DNA of 64,000 bases from Azospirillum ramasamyi (GCF_003233655.1 NZ_CP029832.1:310001-374000), one strand, 5' to 3'; shown: positions 24,105-32,688, numbered from the stretch's first letter. The notes: generated by a model not told the origin, from the letters alone. Numbers and translations: made by a program.

Positions 24105-25652
24105 ATGTCGGGTAAAGGGAAAATTTTTCTCAAGCATGTGCTAATTCTCGGCGCCTGCATGATCTTGCCGATGCAGGCCGGCGCGGACTCTCCGTCCGCC
24201 GATACGCTCGCGGCGAAGCACTCTTCTGCGAATTACAAGGAATTCGTCGAGTTTCTGGCGCTTCCCAACGACGCTGTTGTTCCCGCCGACATTCAGAAGA
24301 ACGTCGCATGGCTGGAGCAGGCGTTCCAGAAGCGGGGCTTCCAGACGCGGCAGCTGCCGAACGACGGCAAGCCGATGCTGTATGCGGAACTGCCCGGCGC
24401 CGATCCCGCCAAGAAGACCATCCTGTTCTACGCGCATCTGGACGGCCAGTCCGTCACTCCGCAGCAGTGGAAGCAGAAAAGCCCCTGGGACGCGGCGCTG
24501 AAGCAGAAGACCGACAAGGGCGAGTGGGAAACGATCCCGCTGGAGAAGCTCTACGGCGAGCAGGTCGACCCGGATTGGCGGCTGTTCGCGCGGTCGTCGT
24601 CTGACGACAAGGGGCCGATCATGATGCTGCTGACGGCCATCGACGCCCTGAAGGAGACGGGCAAGTCGCCCAGCGTCAACGTCAAGGTCATCCTGGATTC
24701 CGAAGAGGAGAAGGGATCGCCGACGCTGGGCGAGGTCATCCGGCAGAATTCCGACCTGCTCAAGAGCGATGCGCTGCTGGTGCTGGACGGCCCCATGCAC
24801 CAGAGCAACAGGCCGACGCTGGTCTTCGGCAACCGGGGCATCGCCCAGGCGACCCTGACCGTCTTCGGTGCCAAGCAGGGCCTGCACAGCGGCCATTTCG
24901 GCAACTACGCCGCCAACCCGGCGATGCGGCTGGCGCAGCTGCTGGCGTCCATGAAGGACGAGACCGGGCGCGTGACCATTCCCGGCTACTATGAGTCCGT
25001 GAAGATCGACGCCGCGGCGGAGAAGATCATGGCCGCCGTTCCCGACGACGAGACCGCGCTGCGCAAGCGCCTGGGCATCGCCGAAGCCGAGAAGGTCGGC
25101 AAGAACTACCAGGAGGCGCTGCAGTACCCGTCGCTCAACATCCGCGGCATGGCAGCCGCCGACGTGGGCGCCAAGGCCCGCACGATCATCCCGGAAGCCG
25201 CCGTGGCCGAACTTGACCTGCGCACGGTTCCGGAAACCCCGCCGGAACAGCTGATCGGCATGCTGAAGAAGCACATCGAGGCGCAGGGCTATCATCTGGT
25301 CCAGGGCACCCCGACGGACGAGGAGCGGGCGAAATACGACAAGCTCGCCTCCCTGGATTCGGAAAAGGTTTCCGCCTCCAGCTCGGCGGCGCGCACCGAC
25401 ATGCAATCCCCGGTCGGCGAGTGGCTGTACCGCTCCTACAAGGCGACCTACGGCGAGGAGCCGGTGCGCATCCGCATGATGGGCGGCACGGTGCCCACCG
25501 GTGCGGCGGTCGAGGCGCTGAAGGTGCCCTTCGTGATCGTCCCGCTGGTGAATGCCGACAACAACCAGCACAGCTTCGACGAAAACCTGCGCATCGGCAA
25601 TTTCGTGTCGGGCGTGAAGGGGCTGATCGGACTGCTTCAACAGCCGTTCTGA
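24105..25652 (+). CDS. Exported M20/M25/M40-family metallopeptidase
   Basis: This 515-residue protein starts at ATG 24105 (GAGGGGGAAGAA upstream) with a signal peptide (KHVLILGACMILPMQAGA). It has M20 motifs: FYAHLDGQ with the first metal His, RSSSDDKGP with the bridging Asp, DSEEEKGSP with the catalytic Glu pair, and a late NNQHSFDENLRIGNF with a metal His. The middle is the dimerisation lid domain. Such zinc enzymes hydrolyse dipeptides or N-acyl amino acids. It is expected in the periplasm or outside the cell. It is monocistronic between the sdaA terminator and a convergent operon; substrate unknown. Confidence 0.88.
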   Translation: MSGKGKIFLKHVLILGACMILPMQAGADSPSADTLAAKHSSANYKEFVEFLALPNDAVVPADIQKNVAWLEQAFQKRGFQTRQLPNDGKPMLYAELPGADPAKKTILFYAHLDGQSVTPQQWKQKSPWDAALKQKTDKGEWETIPLEKLYGEQVDPDWRLFARSSSDDKGPIMMLLTAIDALKETGKSPSVNVKVILDSEEEKGSPTLGEVIRQNSDLLKSDALLVLDGPMHQSNRPTLVFGNRGIAQATLTVFGAKQGLHSGHFGNYAANPAMRLAQLLASMKDETGRVTIPGYYESVKIDAAAEKIMAAVPDDETALRKRLGIAEAEKVGKNYQEALQYPSLNIRGMAAADVGAKARTIIPEAAVAELDLRTVPETPPEQLIGMLKKHIEAQGYHLVQGTPTDEERAKYDKLASLDSEKVSASSSAARTDMQSPVGEWLYRSYKATYGEEPVRIRMMGGTVPTGAAVEALKVPFVIVPLVNADNNQHSFDENLRIGNFVSGVKGLIGLLQQPF

Positions 25653-25692
25653 GGCCGGCGCCCGTTCCAGTGAAGGCGGGCGGGTGTGGGGT

Positions 25693-26466
25693 TCAGGTAG
25701 CGCCCATCACCAGCCCGCCATCCACCGTCAGCGTCTGTCCAGTCATGAAGCGGCTCCAGTCGGAGGCGAGGAACAGCACCGGCCCGGCGACATCCTCCGG
25801 CGTCGCGATGCGGCCGAGCGGCGTCAGGGCGGTGATGCGGTCCTTGACCGGTTCCGGGGTCGACCGGCTGGCATCAGTGGGATAGACCAGCCCCGGCGCC
25901 ACGCAGTTGACGCGGATGCCGAACGGCCCCAGCTCCGCCGCCAGGGTGCGGCTGAAGCCGATCAGCGCCGCCTTGGCTGTGGTGTAGTCGTGATAGGGCA
26001 CGGTCGGCCGCGCCACGAGGTCGGTCGCCATGTTGACGATGCTGCCCCCGCCCCGGCGCCGCAGCGCGGGCAGCACCGCCCGGCAGACGGCATGGGTGCT
26101 TTTCAGCGCCCCGTCGATCTGGGTCTGGTAGTCGTCCCACTCCGTTTCCCAGAACAGCCGCCGCCGGTCGGGATCGAAGACATAGGGCGCGAAGGCGTTG
26201 TTGACGACGACGTCCAGCCCGCCGAACTCCGCCACCGCCGTCTCCACCATCCCGGCGACCGCCGCCGCGTCGGTCACGTCGGCGCGCAGCGGCAGCCCGT
26301 CGCCGCCCAGCGCCCGGCATTCCGCCGCCACCGCTTCCGCCGCCGCCTTGTTGCGCAGGTAGTTGACCGCCACCATGGCCCCTTCCGCGGCGAAGGCGCG
26401 GGCGATGGCGGCGCCGATGCCGCGCCCGGCGCCGGTGACGAGGATGGCCTTGCCCTGGAAATCCAT
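25693..26466 (-). CDS. SDR oxidoreductase, last gene of the TPP-riboswitch operon
   Basis: This 257-residue classical SDR has TGAGRGIG, a cofactor Asp region ADVTD, VVNNAF in place of the usual NNAG, and YTTAK. The catalytic Ser position, 13 residues before the Tyr, appears to be Thr in NMATDL. It sits 10 bp downstream of the binding-protein gene and is thus under the TPP riboswitch. In this context it may reduce an aldehyde produced by the LuxC/LuxE-like pair to an alcohol (inference). Alternatively it is a 3-oxoacyl-reductase-like enzyme of unrelated role. It ends 40 bp from the convergent peptidase gene. Confidence 0.85.
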   Translation of the reverse strand: MDFQGKAILVTGAGRGIGAAIARAFAAEGAMVAVNYLRNKAAAEAVAAECRALGGDGLPLRADVTDAAAVAGMVETAVAEFGGLDVVVNNAFAPYVFDPDRRRLFWETEWDDYQTQIDGALKSTHAVCRAVLPALRRRGGGSIVNMATDLVARPTVPYHDYTTAKAALIGFSRTLAAELGPFGIRVNCVAPGLVYPTDASRSTPEPVKDRITALTPLGRIATPEDVAGPVLFLASDWSRFMTGQTLTVDGGLVMGAT

Positions 26467-26476
26467 GACGGTCCCG

Positions 26477-27487
26477 TTACTGCTTGGGTGGGATCAGGTC
26501 GGTGCGCACCACCGCGCCCATGTCGAGCGGGCGGGCGATCAGCCCCAGCTGGTGGAAGGTGTCGGCGCCCTTCTGCATCACGCCGGGATCGAAGGCGCCC
26601 AGCCCCTCGCGCTCCGTCGTCTCCGAGACGCTGGAGGCGTTGCGCAGCTTGATGATGCCCAGGTTGACCGCCTCGTCCGACCCGTTGATGGCGCGGGTGA
26701 CGGCGATGCGGGCCGCCTCCTCCGGGTTGGCGATCATCCAGGCGGCGCTGTCGCGATAGGCGGCGAGGAAGCGGGCGAGCAGCGGCTTCTTGTTGCGGTA
26801 GGTCTCCTCCGTCACCACGAAGATGTCGCTCGGCAGGTTCAGGCTGTCGCGCACCTCGATCACAGTCACCTCGGGCAGCCCCTTCAGCCGCGCGACGTAG
26901 AGGCCGGTGTCGGTCGCCGCCGTGGCGTCCACCTGCCCCTGGATCACCGGGGCGAAGTTCAGCAGGCCGGTCACCTCGATGGTCACGTCCTTCTCGCTCA
27001 AGCCGACCTGATGCAGCAGCACGGCCAGATTCTGCCGGGTGCCGCTCGACAGGCTGTACACGCCGACGCGCTTGCCCTTCAGGTCGGCCGGCCTGGTGAT
27101 GCCGCTGGCCTTGGGCGACACCACGTTGAAGACATTCTGCGGATAGATGTTGTAGATGGCGACCAGCTTCTCGCCCTTGTCCAGCGCCAGATAGAGGGCG
27201 GCGGGATCGGTGAAGGCGATGTCGGCCTTGCCGGTCAGCATGGTCTGGATCGCCGACCCGCCGCCGGTGCCGGGCACATAGTCCAGCGCGATGCCCTTGG
27301 CCTTGAAAAAGCCCTTGTCGGGTTCGGCCAGCAGATTGGTAATCTCGCTGATCGGCTGGCTCCAGCCCGCCACCGTCACCTTGTCCAATGCCTGGGCAAG
27401 CGCGCCCGACAGGCCGCCCAGCAGCAGCGCCCCGACAAGGGCGGACATCCCCGCCGCCCGAGAAAACAGCCCCATTCCCCGCCCCAT
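26477..27487 (-). CDS. ABC transporter substrate-binding protein, NMT1/THI5 (ThiY-like) family
   Basis: This 336-residue periplasmic protein has a signal peptide (LVGALLLGGLSGALAQ) and the NMT1/SsuA-type fold. Visible features are the N-terminal NLLAEPDKGFFKAKGIALDYVPGTGG, ADIAFTDPAALYLALDKG, GKRVGVYSLSSGTRQNLAVLL and the Ala/Asp-rich hinge GQVDATAATDTG. Members bind pyrimidines such as thiamine precursors, taurine, nitrate or aliphatic sulfonates. The TPP riboswitch at the operon head makes a thiamine-related ligand most likely. The stop-to-start gap to the upstream permease gene is 6 bp. Confidence 0.88.
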   Translation of the reverse strand: MGRGMGLFSRAAGMSALVGALLLGGLSGALAQALDKVTVAGWSQPISEITNLLAEPDKGFFKAKGIALDYVPGTGGGSAIQTMLTGKADIAFTDPAALYLALDKGEKLVAIYNIYPQNVFNVVSPKASGITRPADLKGKRVGVYSLSSGTRQNLAVLLHQVGLSEKDVTIEVTGLLNFAPVIQGQVDATAATDTGLYVARLKGLPEVTVIEVRDSLNLPSDIFVVTEETYRNKKPLLARFLAAYRDSAAWMIANPEEAARIAVTRAINGSDEAVNLGIIKLRNASSVSETTEREGLGAFDPGVMQKGADTFHQLGLIARPLDMGAVVRTDLIPPKQ

Positions 27488-27493
27488 TCCCGG

Positions 27494-28243
27494 TTATCCT
27501 TTCGCCTGTCGAGACAGCAGCCACCGCTCGAACAGCAGCGTGGCCTGATACACCAGCATGCCCAGCGCGGTGATGACCGCGAACAGGGCGAACATCAGCG
27601 GCGTGTCCATCATCCCCTGCGCGGCGATGATCGAGGCGCCCAGCCCCTGGCGCCCGCCGATGAACTCCCCCACCACGGCGCCGACCAGCGCCAGCACCAC
27701 CGCCACCCGCAGCCCGGCGAGGATCACCGGCAGGCCGGACGGAATCTTCAGCCGCGTCAGGGTGCGCCAGCGCCCGGCGCGCAGCATGCGGAACAGCTCC
27801 CGCTTGGCCGGATCGACACGGTCGAGGCCCGTCAGCGTGTTCTCCAGCAGCGGGAAGAAGCAGATCAGCGCCGTGATGGCGACGGTGGAGGTCATGCCGA
27901 AGCCGAACCACAGGATGAACAGCGGCGCCAGCGCCAGTTTCGGCACCACCTGGCTGGCGATGACATAGGGATAGAGCAGGCGGCGCAGCCCCGCGACCTC
28001 CGCCAGCGCCACCCCGGCGGCGAACCCGACGAGGCAGCCGATGCCGAGCCCCAGCGCCATCTCCGCCGCCGTCACCGCCAGATGCGGCAGCAGCCGTCCG
28101 CTCGCCAGACCGCTCCACAGCGCCGCGCCCACGGCGGAGGGCGGCGGCAGCACCAGCGCCGGAATCCCCGACCAGCGGCAATAGCCCTCCCACCCCGCCA
28201 GAAGCAGCAGCGGCAGCAGGATCGCGGCGATGCGGGCCATCAT
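27494..28243 (-). CDS. ABC transporter permease (ThiX/SsuC-like)
   Basis: This 249-residue integral membrane protein has about six hydrophobic segments. The binding-protein-dependent transport signature is VVGEFIGGRQGLGASIIAA, and the EAA-like loop lies near ELFRMLRAGRWRTLTRLKIPSGLPVI. The start ATG at 28243 overlaps the ATPase stop as ATGA. It forms the membrane channel of the TPP-regulated uptake system with the ATPase and the ThiY-like receptor. Confidence 0.88.
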   Translation of the reverse strand: MMARIAAILLPLLLLAGWEGYCRWSGIPALVLPPPSAVGAALWSGLASGRLLPHLAVTAAEMALGLGIGCLVGFAAGVALAEVAGLRRLLYPYVIASQVVPKLALAPLFILWFGFGMTSTVAITALICFFPLLENTLTGLDRVDPAKRELFRMLRAGRWRTLTRLKIPSGLPVILAGLRVAVVLALVGAVVGEFIGGRQGLGASIIAAQGMMDTPLMFALFAVITALGMLVYQATLLFERWLLSRQAKG

Positions 28244-29022
28244 TCCGCCGCCTCCGCCCGCAGGACGCCGGCCGCGCCGTCCATGGCGTGGCGCAGTTCG
28301 CGGCACAGCGCGTTGAACCGCGGGTCATAGCGCAGATCGCGCGGGCGCGGGCGCGGCAGGTCGATGGAGACGCTGTGGCGCAGCCGCCCGTCCGCCATCA
28401 CCGCCACGCGGTCGCCCAGATAGACCGCCTCGGCGATGTCGTGGGTGACGAACAGCGCGGTGGTGCCGCGCTGCGCGCACAGCCGCAGCAGATCCTCCTG
28501 CAACTCCTCGCGCGTGAGGGCATCCAGAGCGGCGAAGGGCTCGTCGAGCAGAAGCAGCGCCGGATCGGCGATCAGCGCGCGGGCCAGCGCCACCCGGCTC
28601 TGCTGGCCGCCCGACAGCGCCCGCGGTCCCCGCCCCGACAGCCCCGCCAGCCCGATCCGCTCCAGCAGATCCAGCGCGCGGGCGCGGTCCTCGGCGGTGG
28701 CGCGGCGGTGCAGCGTCACCGGCAGCAGCACATTGTCGAGCACCGTCAGCCATTCCAGCAGCGTCGGCGCCTGGAAGACGAAGCCCACCGCATCGCCCGG
28801 CCCGCGCACCGCCGCGCCGTCCAGCCGCACCCGTCCGGCGGCGGGGGCGAGCAGCCCGGCGGCCAGCTTCAGCAGCGTGGTCTTGCCGCAGCCGCTGCGC
28901 CCCAGCAGGCAATGAACGGCACCCCGGCCGACCGCCCAGTCGACGCCGTCGACGATGGCGGCGGCGCCGTAATCGAAGCGCACGCCCTCGAAACTCAGGA
29001 AGGCCGGCGGTTCAGTCGGCAT
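28240..29022 (-). CDS. ABC transporter ATP-binding protein (ThiZ/SsuB-like)
   Basis: This 260-residue ATPase has Walker A GRSGCGKTT, a Q-loop in FVFQAPTLLEW, the ABC signature LSGGQQSRVALARAL, Walker B LLLLDEPFAALD and the switch VTHDIAEAV. It energises uptake by the adjacent permease and receptor. Its start overlaps the end of the LuxC-like gene by 11 bp, showing that enzyme and transporter genes share one transcript. Confidence 0.92.
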   Translation of the reverse strand: MPTEPPAFLSFEGVRFDYGAAAIVDGVDWAVGRGAVHCLLGRSGCGKTTLLKLAAGLLAPAAGRVRLDGAAVRGPGDAVGFVFQAPTLLEWLTVLDNVLLPVTLHRRATAEDRARALDLLERIGLAGLSGRGPRALSGGQQSRVALARALIADPALLLLDEPFAALDALTREELQEDLLRLCAQRGTTALFVTHDIAEAVYLGDRVAVMADGRLRHSVSIDLPRPRPRDLRYDPRFNALCRELRHAMDGAAGVLRAEAAE

Positions 29023-30478
29023 AGCGGGCCAATCCCTCCGCCAGCGCTTCCGCCGACCGTTCGATCTCCGTCACCGTCACCAGATCCAGCAGGTTGAACC
29101 GGCCGTCATGGTGCCAGCCCGCCTCCGGCGCGGTCATGGCGCCGAGCGCGCAGAGCCGCGTCACTCCCGCCGCCCCCAGCGGCCCGGCCAGCCGGAACAG
29201 CTCCTCCGGCGGCGCGGCGATGCCCGCGGTCTGCAGCACGGCGCGGTGCGGGGCGACGCGGCCCGCCACCTCGGCCAGATCGTCCACCGCGACCACGGCG
29301 ATCGTCCGGTTCAGCGCGGTCGGCACCAGACCGTCCGGCGCGTCGGTGCAGGACACGCACCAGCCGCCCGCCGGGTCCGACAGCAGCAGATGGCCGGATC
29401 CGTCGAGGCCGCGCAACGCCTGCCCGTCGCGCCAGCCGGCGACCTCCCCGGCCTCCGCCATCGACAGGGCGCGGCGCGGGTGCTTGCGCGCCTGCGCCGC
29501 CAGTTCATGGGCGAGCATGGCGGCGAAATCCTGCGGCGACAGCCGGCCGCCGCGCTCGACGAACAGGGTCTGCGGCGAATAGCAGCCCTGCTGGTCGTAG
29601 CGGGCGATGTCATGGGCGGCCAGCCGCGCCGTCTCCGCCGCCCGCCGCGGGTCCAGGGCGGCGCGCGACACCAGCGCGAAGCTGATCTTGTGGCCGTAGG
29701 GCAGGAAGCGGGTGGTCACCGGCACCCGGTCGCGGATCGCCGCCAGCGCCGCGTTGCCGCCATAGGCGACCACCGTGTCGGCCCGGGCCAGCCAAGCCCG
29801 CTCCGCCGCCGCGTCGCCGCCCTTCCACCACACCACGGCCAGACACTCGCCCAGCCGTGGGTCGATCTCCGCCAGCAACTGCGCGAACCAGCCCGCGAAC
29901 AGCGGCTCGGCGCTGGGCAGCTTGCCGACCGTGCCGGATTTCACCAGCAGGCCCGAGATCAGGCTCCACAGCGGCAGCCCCGGCACATTGCCCGCCCAGA
30001 CATGCAGCAGCAGGTCGGGGCCGAAGGCGCGGGTGAAGCCGCCCTTGGGCGCCGGCTGGAACTCGTCCAGCACCAGCGGGTTGGCGAAATCCTCCGCCAG
30101 GAAGCGGCGCAGCTCATGCGCGCGGAAGGTCTTCAGATAGCCGGTCAGCCCCAGCCTGACCATCTCGGGATCATAGCCGGTGACGGCGGGCAACAGCCGC
30201 TCCGCCCGGCGGCGCCAGGGATCCTCGCGGTCGAGCAGCCGTTGCACCGCCGCGTCGATCACCGCGACGACGTGCGCCGTCGGCAGCGTCTTCAGATAGC
30301 CGCGCGCCGCCGCCCGGACCGTCGCGGCGACCCGCTCCACCTGCCCGGCATCCAGCACCGGCACCGCCACGCGCAGCGCCGCATCGCCCGACCCGAAGGT
30401 CAGCACGCGCCGCTCCACCGCGTCCGGCGGCAGGCCGGGCAGATGGCCGGCCGGTTCCGGTTCGTCGCCGAAGGCCAA
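29012..30478 (-). CDS. LuxC-like acyl-CoA/acyl-protein reductase
   Basis: This 488-residue protein belongs to the LuxC acyl reductase family, aldehyde-dehydrogenase-like enzymes that reduce an activated acyl group to an aldehyde with NAD(P)H. Visible signatures are LHVWAGNVPGLPLWSLISGLL, the cofactor region VVAYGGNAALAAIRD, FLPYGHKISFALVS, and the nucleophile in DQQGCYSPQTLFVE, whose Cys would carry the acyl thioester. It starts at a TTG behind a GGGGGGAG ribosome-binding site, 15 bp after the LuxE-like gene. No luxA, luxB or luxD is nearby, so light production is not its role. Confidence 0.85.
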   Translation of the reverse strand: MAFGDEPEPAGHLPGLPPDAVERRVLTFGSGDAALRVAVPVLDAGQVERVAATVRAAARGYLKTLPTAHVVAVIDAAVQRLLDREDPWRRRAERLLPAVTGYDPEMVRLGLTGYLKTFRAHELRRFLAEDFANPLVLDEFQPAPKGGFTRAFGPDLLLHVWAGNVPGLPLWSLISGLLVKSGTVGKLPSAEPLFAGWFAQLLAEIDPRLGECLAVVWWKGGDAAAERAWLARADTVVAYGGNAALAAIRDRVPVTTRFLPYGHKISFALVSRAALDPRRAAETARLAAHDIARYDQQGCYSPQTLFVERGGRLSPQDFAAMLAHELAAQARKHPRRALSMAEAGEVAGWRDGQALRGLDGSGHLLLSDPAGGWCVSCTDAPDGLVPTALNRTIAVVAVDDLAEVAGRVAPHRAVLQTAGIAAPPEELFRLAGPLGAAGVTRLCALGAMTAPEAGWHHDGRFNLLDLVTVTEIERSAEALAEGLARYAD

Positions 30479-30493
30479 GGCCGCGCTCCCCCC

Positions 30494-31594
30494 TCAACCG
30501 CGCGCGGCGGCGAGGAAATCCTCCACCGCCAGCGAGCAGCCCTTGGCCTGCGCCCCGGCGACGCGGCCGAGCAGGCGGAATCCGCCCTCCTCCAGGATGC
30601 CGGCATCCTCGGTCAGGATGGCGGCGACGGAGTTGACATGGGCCAGATCATGGTGGACCAGCACGCCCATGCTGCCGGGCGGCACGTCCCGGCCGGACAA
30701 CGGATCGACGACGCGGCTGCGGATCCAGTGCGGCCCGGATTTCAGCGACGGGCAGACAGCGTTGCCGTCGTCGTAGAACTGGGTGCTCAGCTCCGTCATG
30801 CCGTACATGTTGATGCAGAGCCGGCGCGGCACGCCGAAGAACTCGGCCAGCCGGCCGTAGAACTCGTCAGGCTCCAGTTCCCGCGACTGGCCCTTGAAAC
30901 CGCCGGTGTCGAGGATGCGGCTCCCTTCCGGCAGGGAGAAGCGGCGGCCGTCGCGCGCCATGGCGTCCATCAGATGCACGAAGCCATAGCTGGCGCCCAG
31001 CAGGGCGAAGGGCTGCCCCGACCGTTCTGCGGCGTCCAGCCGGTCATAGAGCCCGGCGGTGTCGATGCCCGCCTCGCCGATCCAATGGCGGCTGTCCGGC
31101 GTGCCGCATTCCGCCCGCGCCAGCTCCAGGTAATGGGCGAGCGAGGAGTTCGGCATCGCCGTCTCGGTCGGAAACAGGATGCCCATCGCCATCCGCCCCT
31201 CTCCCGGCATGAAGCGGCGGCGGAAGTTGAGCAGCATGGAGCGATCGTAGACCGTCAAAGTCGCGTGGTGGATCTGCCCGCGGATGCCGCCCTTGGTGGT
31301 GCCGCTGGTCATGAAGATGCGGACGGACTCCTCCGCCGGGCGGCAGCTGAGCGTCAGATCCTTGAAGGCGTTGATCGGCACCGCCGGGATGTCGCGCCAG
31401 CTCCTGACCCCGCGCGGCGTCCGGCCGCGCTGCATGGCGAAGCGGCGATAGGGCTGGTTGTGCTCGAACTGATGGGCGAAGACCGCCAGCGCCAGGGCAT
31501 TGAAGGCCTCGTCGGCCGCCGCCCCGGTTCCGATGTCGGCCTCCATGAAGGCCAGAACCCTGTCGTAGATCATGCTGTCGTCGATCGCGCTCAC
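30494..31594 (-). CDS. LuxE-like acyl-protein synthetase, first gene of the TPP-riboswitch operon
   Basis: This 366-residue protein is a LuxE/PaaK-type adenylate-forming enzyme. The phosphate loop is FMTSGTTKGGIRGQIHH; LLGASYGFVHLMDAM and INMYGMTELSTQFYDD follow the family; the C-terminal VNSVAAILTEDAG also fits. LuxE activates a carboxylic acid as acyl-AMP and hands it to the reductase, here the adjacent LuxC-like protein. It starts at GTG 31594 behind GGGGAGGG, 119 bp downstream of a TPP riboswitch. Being the riboswitch-proximal gene ties carboxylate activation to thiamine status. Confidence 0.87.
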   Translation of the reverse strand: MSAIDDSMIYDRVLAFMEADIGTGAAADEAFNALALAVFAHQFEHNQPYRRFAMQRGRTPRGVRSWRDIPAVPINAFKDLTLSCRPAEESVRIFMTSGTTKGGIRGQIHHATLTVYDRSMLLNFRRRFMPGEGRMAMGILFPTETAMPNSSLAHYLELARAECGTPDSRHWIGEAGIDTAGLYDRLDAAERSGQPFALLGASYGFVHLMDAMARDGRRFSLPEGSRILDTGGFKGQSRELEPDEFYGRLAEFFGVPRRLCINMYGMTELSTQFYDDGNAVCPSLKSGPHWIRSRVVDPLSGRDVPPGSMGVLVHHDLAHVNSVAAILTEDAGILEEGGFRLLGRVAGAQAKGCSLAVEDFLAAARG

Positions 31595-31712
31595 CGCACC
31601 CTCCCCGCCCCGTTCTCTCCAAGCGGCACCGACCGGTGGAGCAACAAACGAATCCGGGACAAGCCTGTGGGGTATGGATCTGCGCGTCGGCCTCGAAGGC
31701 CTTCTCGTCCCG

Positions 31713-31831
31713 CATCCCTACGCCGGCATGACCCGGATCAGGTTCGAAGGGTTGCCGCGTCGCCCGGACGCGAAGGACCGGGCCGGCGGGTGTCTCAGCC
31801 TCCTTGACGAGGCTCCCCTGGGAACGGGATG
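31713..31831 (-). promoter_or_regulatory. TPP riboswitch (THI element)
   Basis: On the minus strand the element has all diagnostic parts. P1 is closed by CATCCC (31831-31826) and GGGATG (31718-31713). AGGGGAGCC starts P2, whose stem GCCTC/GAGGC is followed directly by CTGAGA (31798-31793). ACCC ends the first arm, and GAACCTGATC (31745-31736) with GCGTAGGGA closes the second. A variable P3 hairpin lies between. It binds thiamine pyrophosphate and usually represses downstream genes. The 118 bp between riboswitch and luxE-like start contain a GGCCT/AGGCC hairpin and the ribosome-binding site, so control may be at translation or termination. Confidence 0.95.
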
Positions 31832-31832
31832 G

Positions 31833-31862
31833 AGCCTAGAAGACCATCGCGCCGTCTGTCAA
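31833..31862 (-). promoter_or_regulatory. Sigma-70 promoter driving the TPP-riboswitch operon
   Basis: On the minus strand a perfect TTGACA (31862-31857) is followed, 18 bp later, by TAGGCT (31838-31833). Transcription would start a few bases before P1 of the riboswitch. Confidence 0.65.
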
Positions 31863-31936
31863 CGGCGGGGATGCCGGCATTGCGGACAGCGGAAAGTGCG
31901 GCGCGGACCGGCGCCGATCGATAAAAGCAGGACAGG

Positions 31937-31952
31937 TGTGGAGCGGCTCACA
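31937..31952. promoter_or_regulatory. Crp-like box, upstream of the first repeat protein
   Basis: TGTGG-AGCGGC-TCACA matches the Crp consensus TGTGA-N6-TCACA at 9 of 10 positions. It ends 80 bp before the ATG at 32033. The rest of 31595-32032 is taken by the riboswitch leader and its promoter. Confidence 0.65.
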
Positions 31953-32032
31953 TCCCGGAATCCGGGGCTTGGGTAGGGTCTGTCCATCGGCAACACGCCG
32001 CATCCCGCGGCCCCAAGACAGGAGACCAGATC

Positions 32033-32575
32033 ATGATCCGCACCTCCCTGCTGACCGGCTTCGCCTCGCTCGCCCTGTTCGCCGCCCCGGCGATGGCCCA
32101 GAACATCTCCGACATCTCCAACACCGCGGCCGGGATCGGCAACACCGCCAACCAGAGCGCGCTGGTCATGCAGAAGTCCAAGGGCTCCTTCGCCGGTCCG
32201 AACGTCGCCACCGTCACCAACCTCGCCGCCGGCATCGGCAACACCGCCAGCCAGGACGCCTTCGTGAAGCAGCGCAGCGGCGGCGTGTTCGGCGGCGGGT
32301 CGATGGCGACGGTCGGCAACACCGCCGCGGGCATCGGCAACCACGCCGGCCAGCAGGCGACGGTGATGCAGAGGAGCGGCGGCCTGCTGAGCGGCGGCTC
32401 GGTCGCCAATATCGGCAACACGGCGGCCGGCATCGGCAACACCGCCCTGCAGCACGGCACCGTGCTCCAGCGTTCGGGCGGGCTGGTCGGCCCCTTCAAC
32501 CACAGTTCCATGCAGAACCTGTCCGCCGGCACCGGCAACTGGGCGGGACAGAGCGCCCTCGTCAAGCAGCGCTGA
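32033..32575 (+). CDS. Secreted curlin-like repeat protein
   Basis: This 180-residue protein has a signal peptide (LLTGFASLALFAAPAMAQ) and five repeats of about 32 residues with the pattern N-x-A-A-G-I-G-N-x-A-x-Q-x-A-x-V-x-Q. Examples are NTAAGIGNTANQSALVMQ and NTAAGIGNTALQHGTVLQ. The Asn/Gln ladder and Gly-rich turns resemble curlin repeats, which stack into amyloid fibres on the cell surface. It is flanked by a Crp-like box upstream and a strong terminator downstream, so it is its own transcription unit. A CsgG/HfaB-like exporter gene lies 11 kb away. Amyloid nature is inference. Confidence 0.75.
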   Translation: MIRTSLLTGFASLALFAAPAMAQNISDISNTAAGIGNTANQSALVMQKSKGSFAGPNVATVTNLAAGIGNTASQDAFVKQRSGGVFGGGSMATVGNTAAGIGNHAGQQATVMQRSGGLLSGGSVANIGNTAAGIGNTALQHGTVLQRSGGLVGPFNHSSMQNLSAGTGNWAGQSALVKQR

Positions 32576-32610
32576 CCGCCTTCCCCCACCCGGCTTCCTC
32601 CCCCGACCTC

Positions 32611-32645
32611 GCTCCGGCCGGCATCCGGCCGGAGCGTTCCTTTGT
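32611..32645 (+). terminator. Terminator after the first curlin-like gene
   Basis: GCTCCGGCCGG and its exact complement form an 11-bp stem with loop CAT (32611-32635), followed by GTTCCTTTG. Confidence 0.75.
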
Positions 32646-32688
32646 CCGGTCCCGCCCGCCGGAGCTTTTCGAGGAAAACGCCCGCAGT

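Noticed and set aside
29012..31594. Bioluminescence (lux) operon
   Set aside because: LuxC- and LuxE-like genes are present but luxA, luxB and luxD are absent, and TPP control points to another role.
29108..31807. An 899-codon plus-strand open frame across the LuxC/LuxE-like genes and the riboswitch
   Set aside because: It is antisense to conserved enzymes and would run through the TPP riboswitch; composition is shadow-like.
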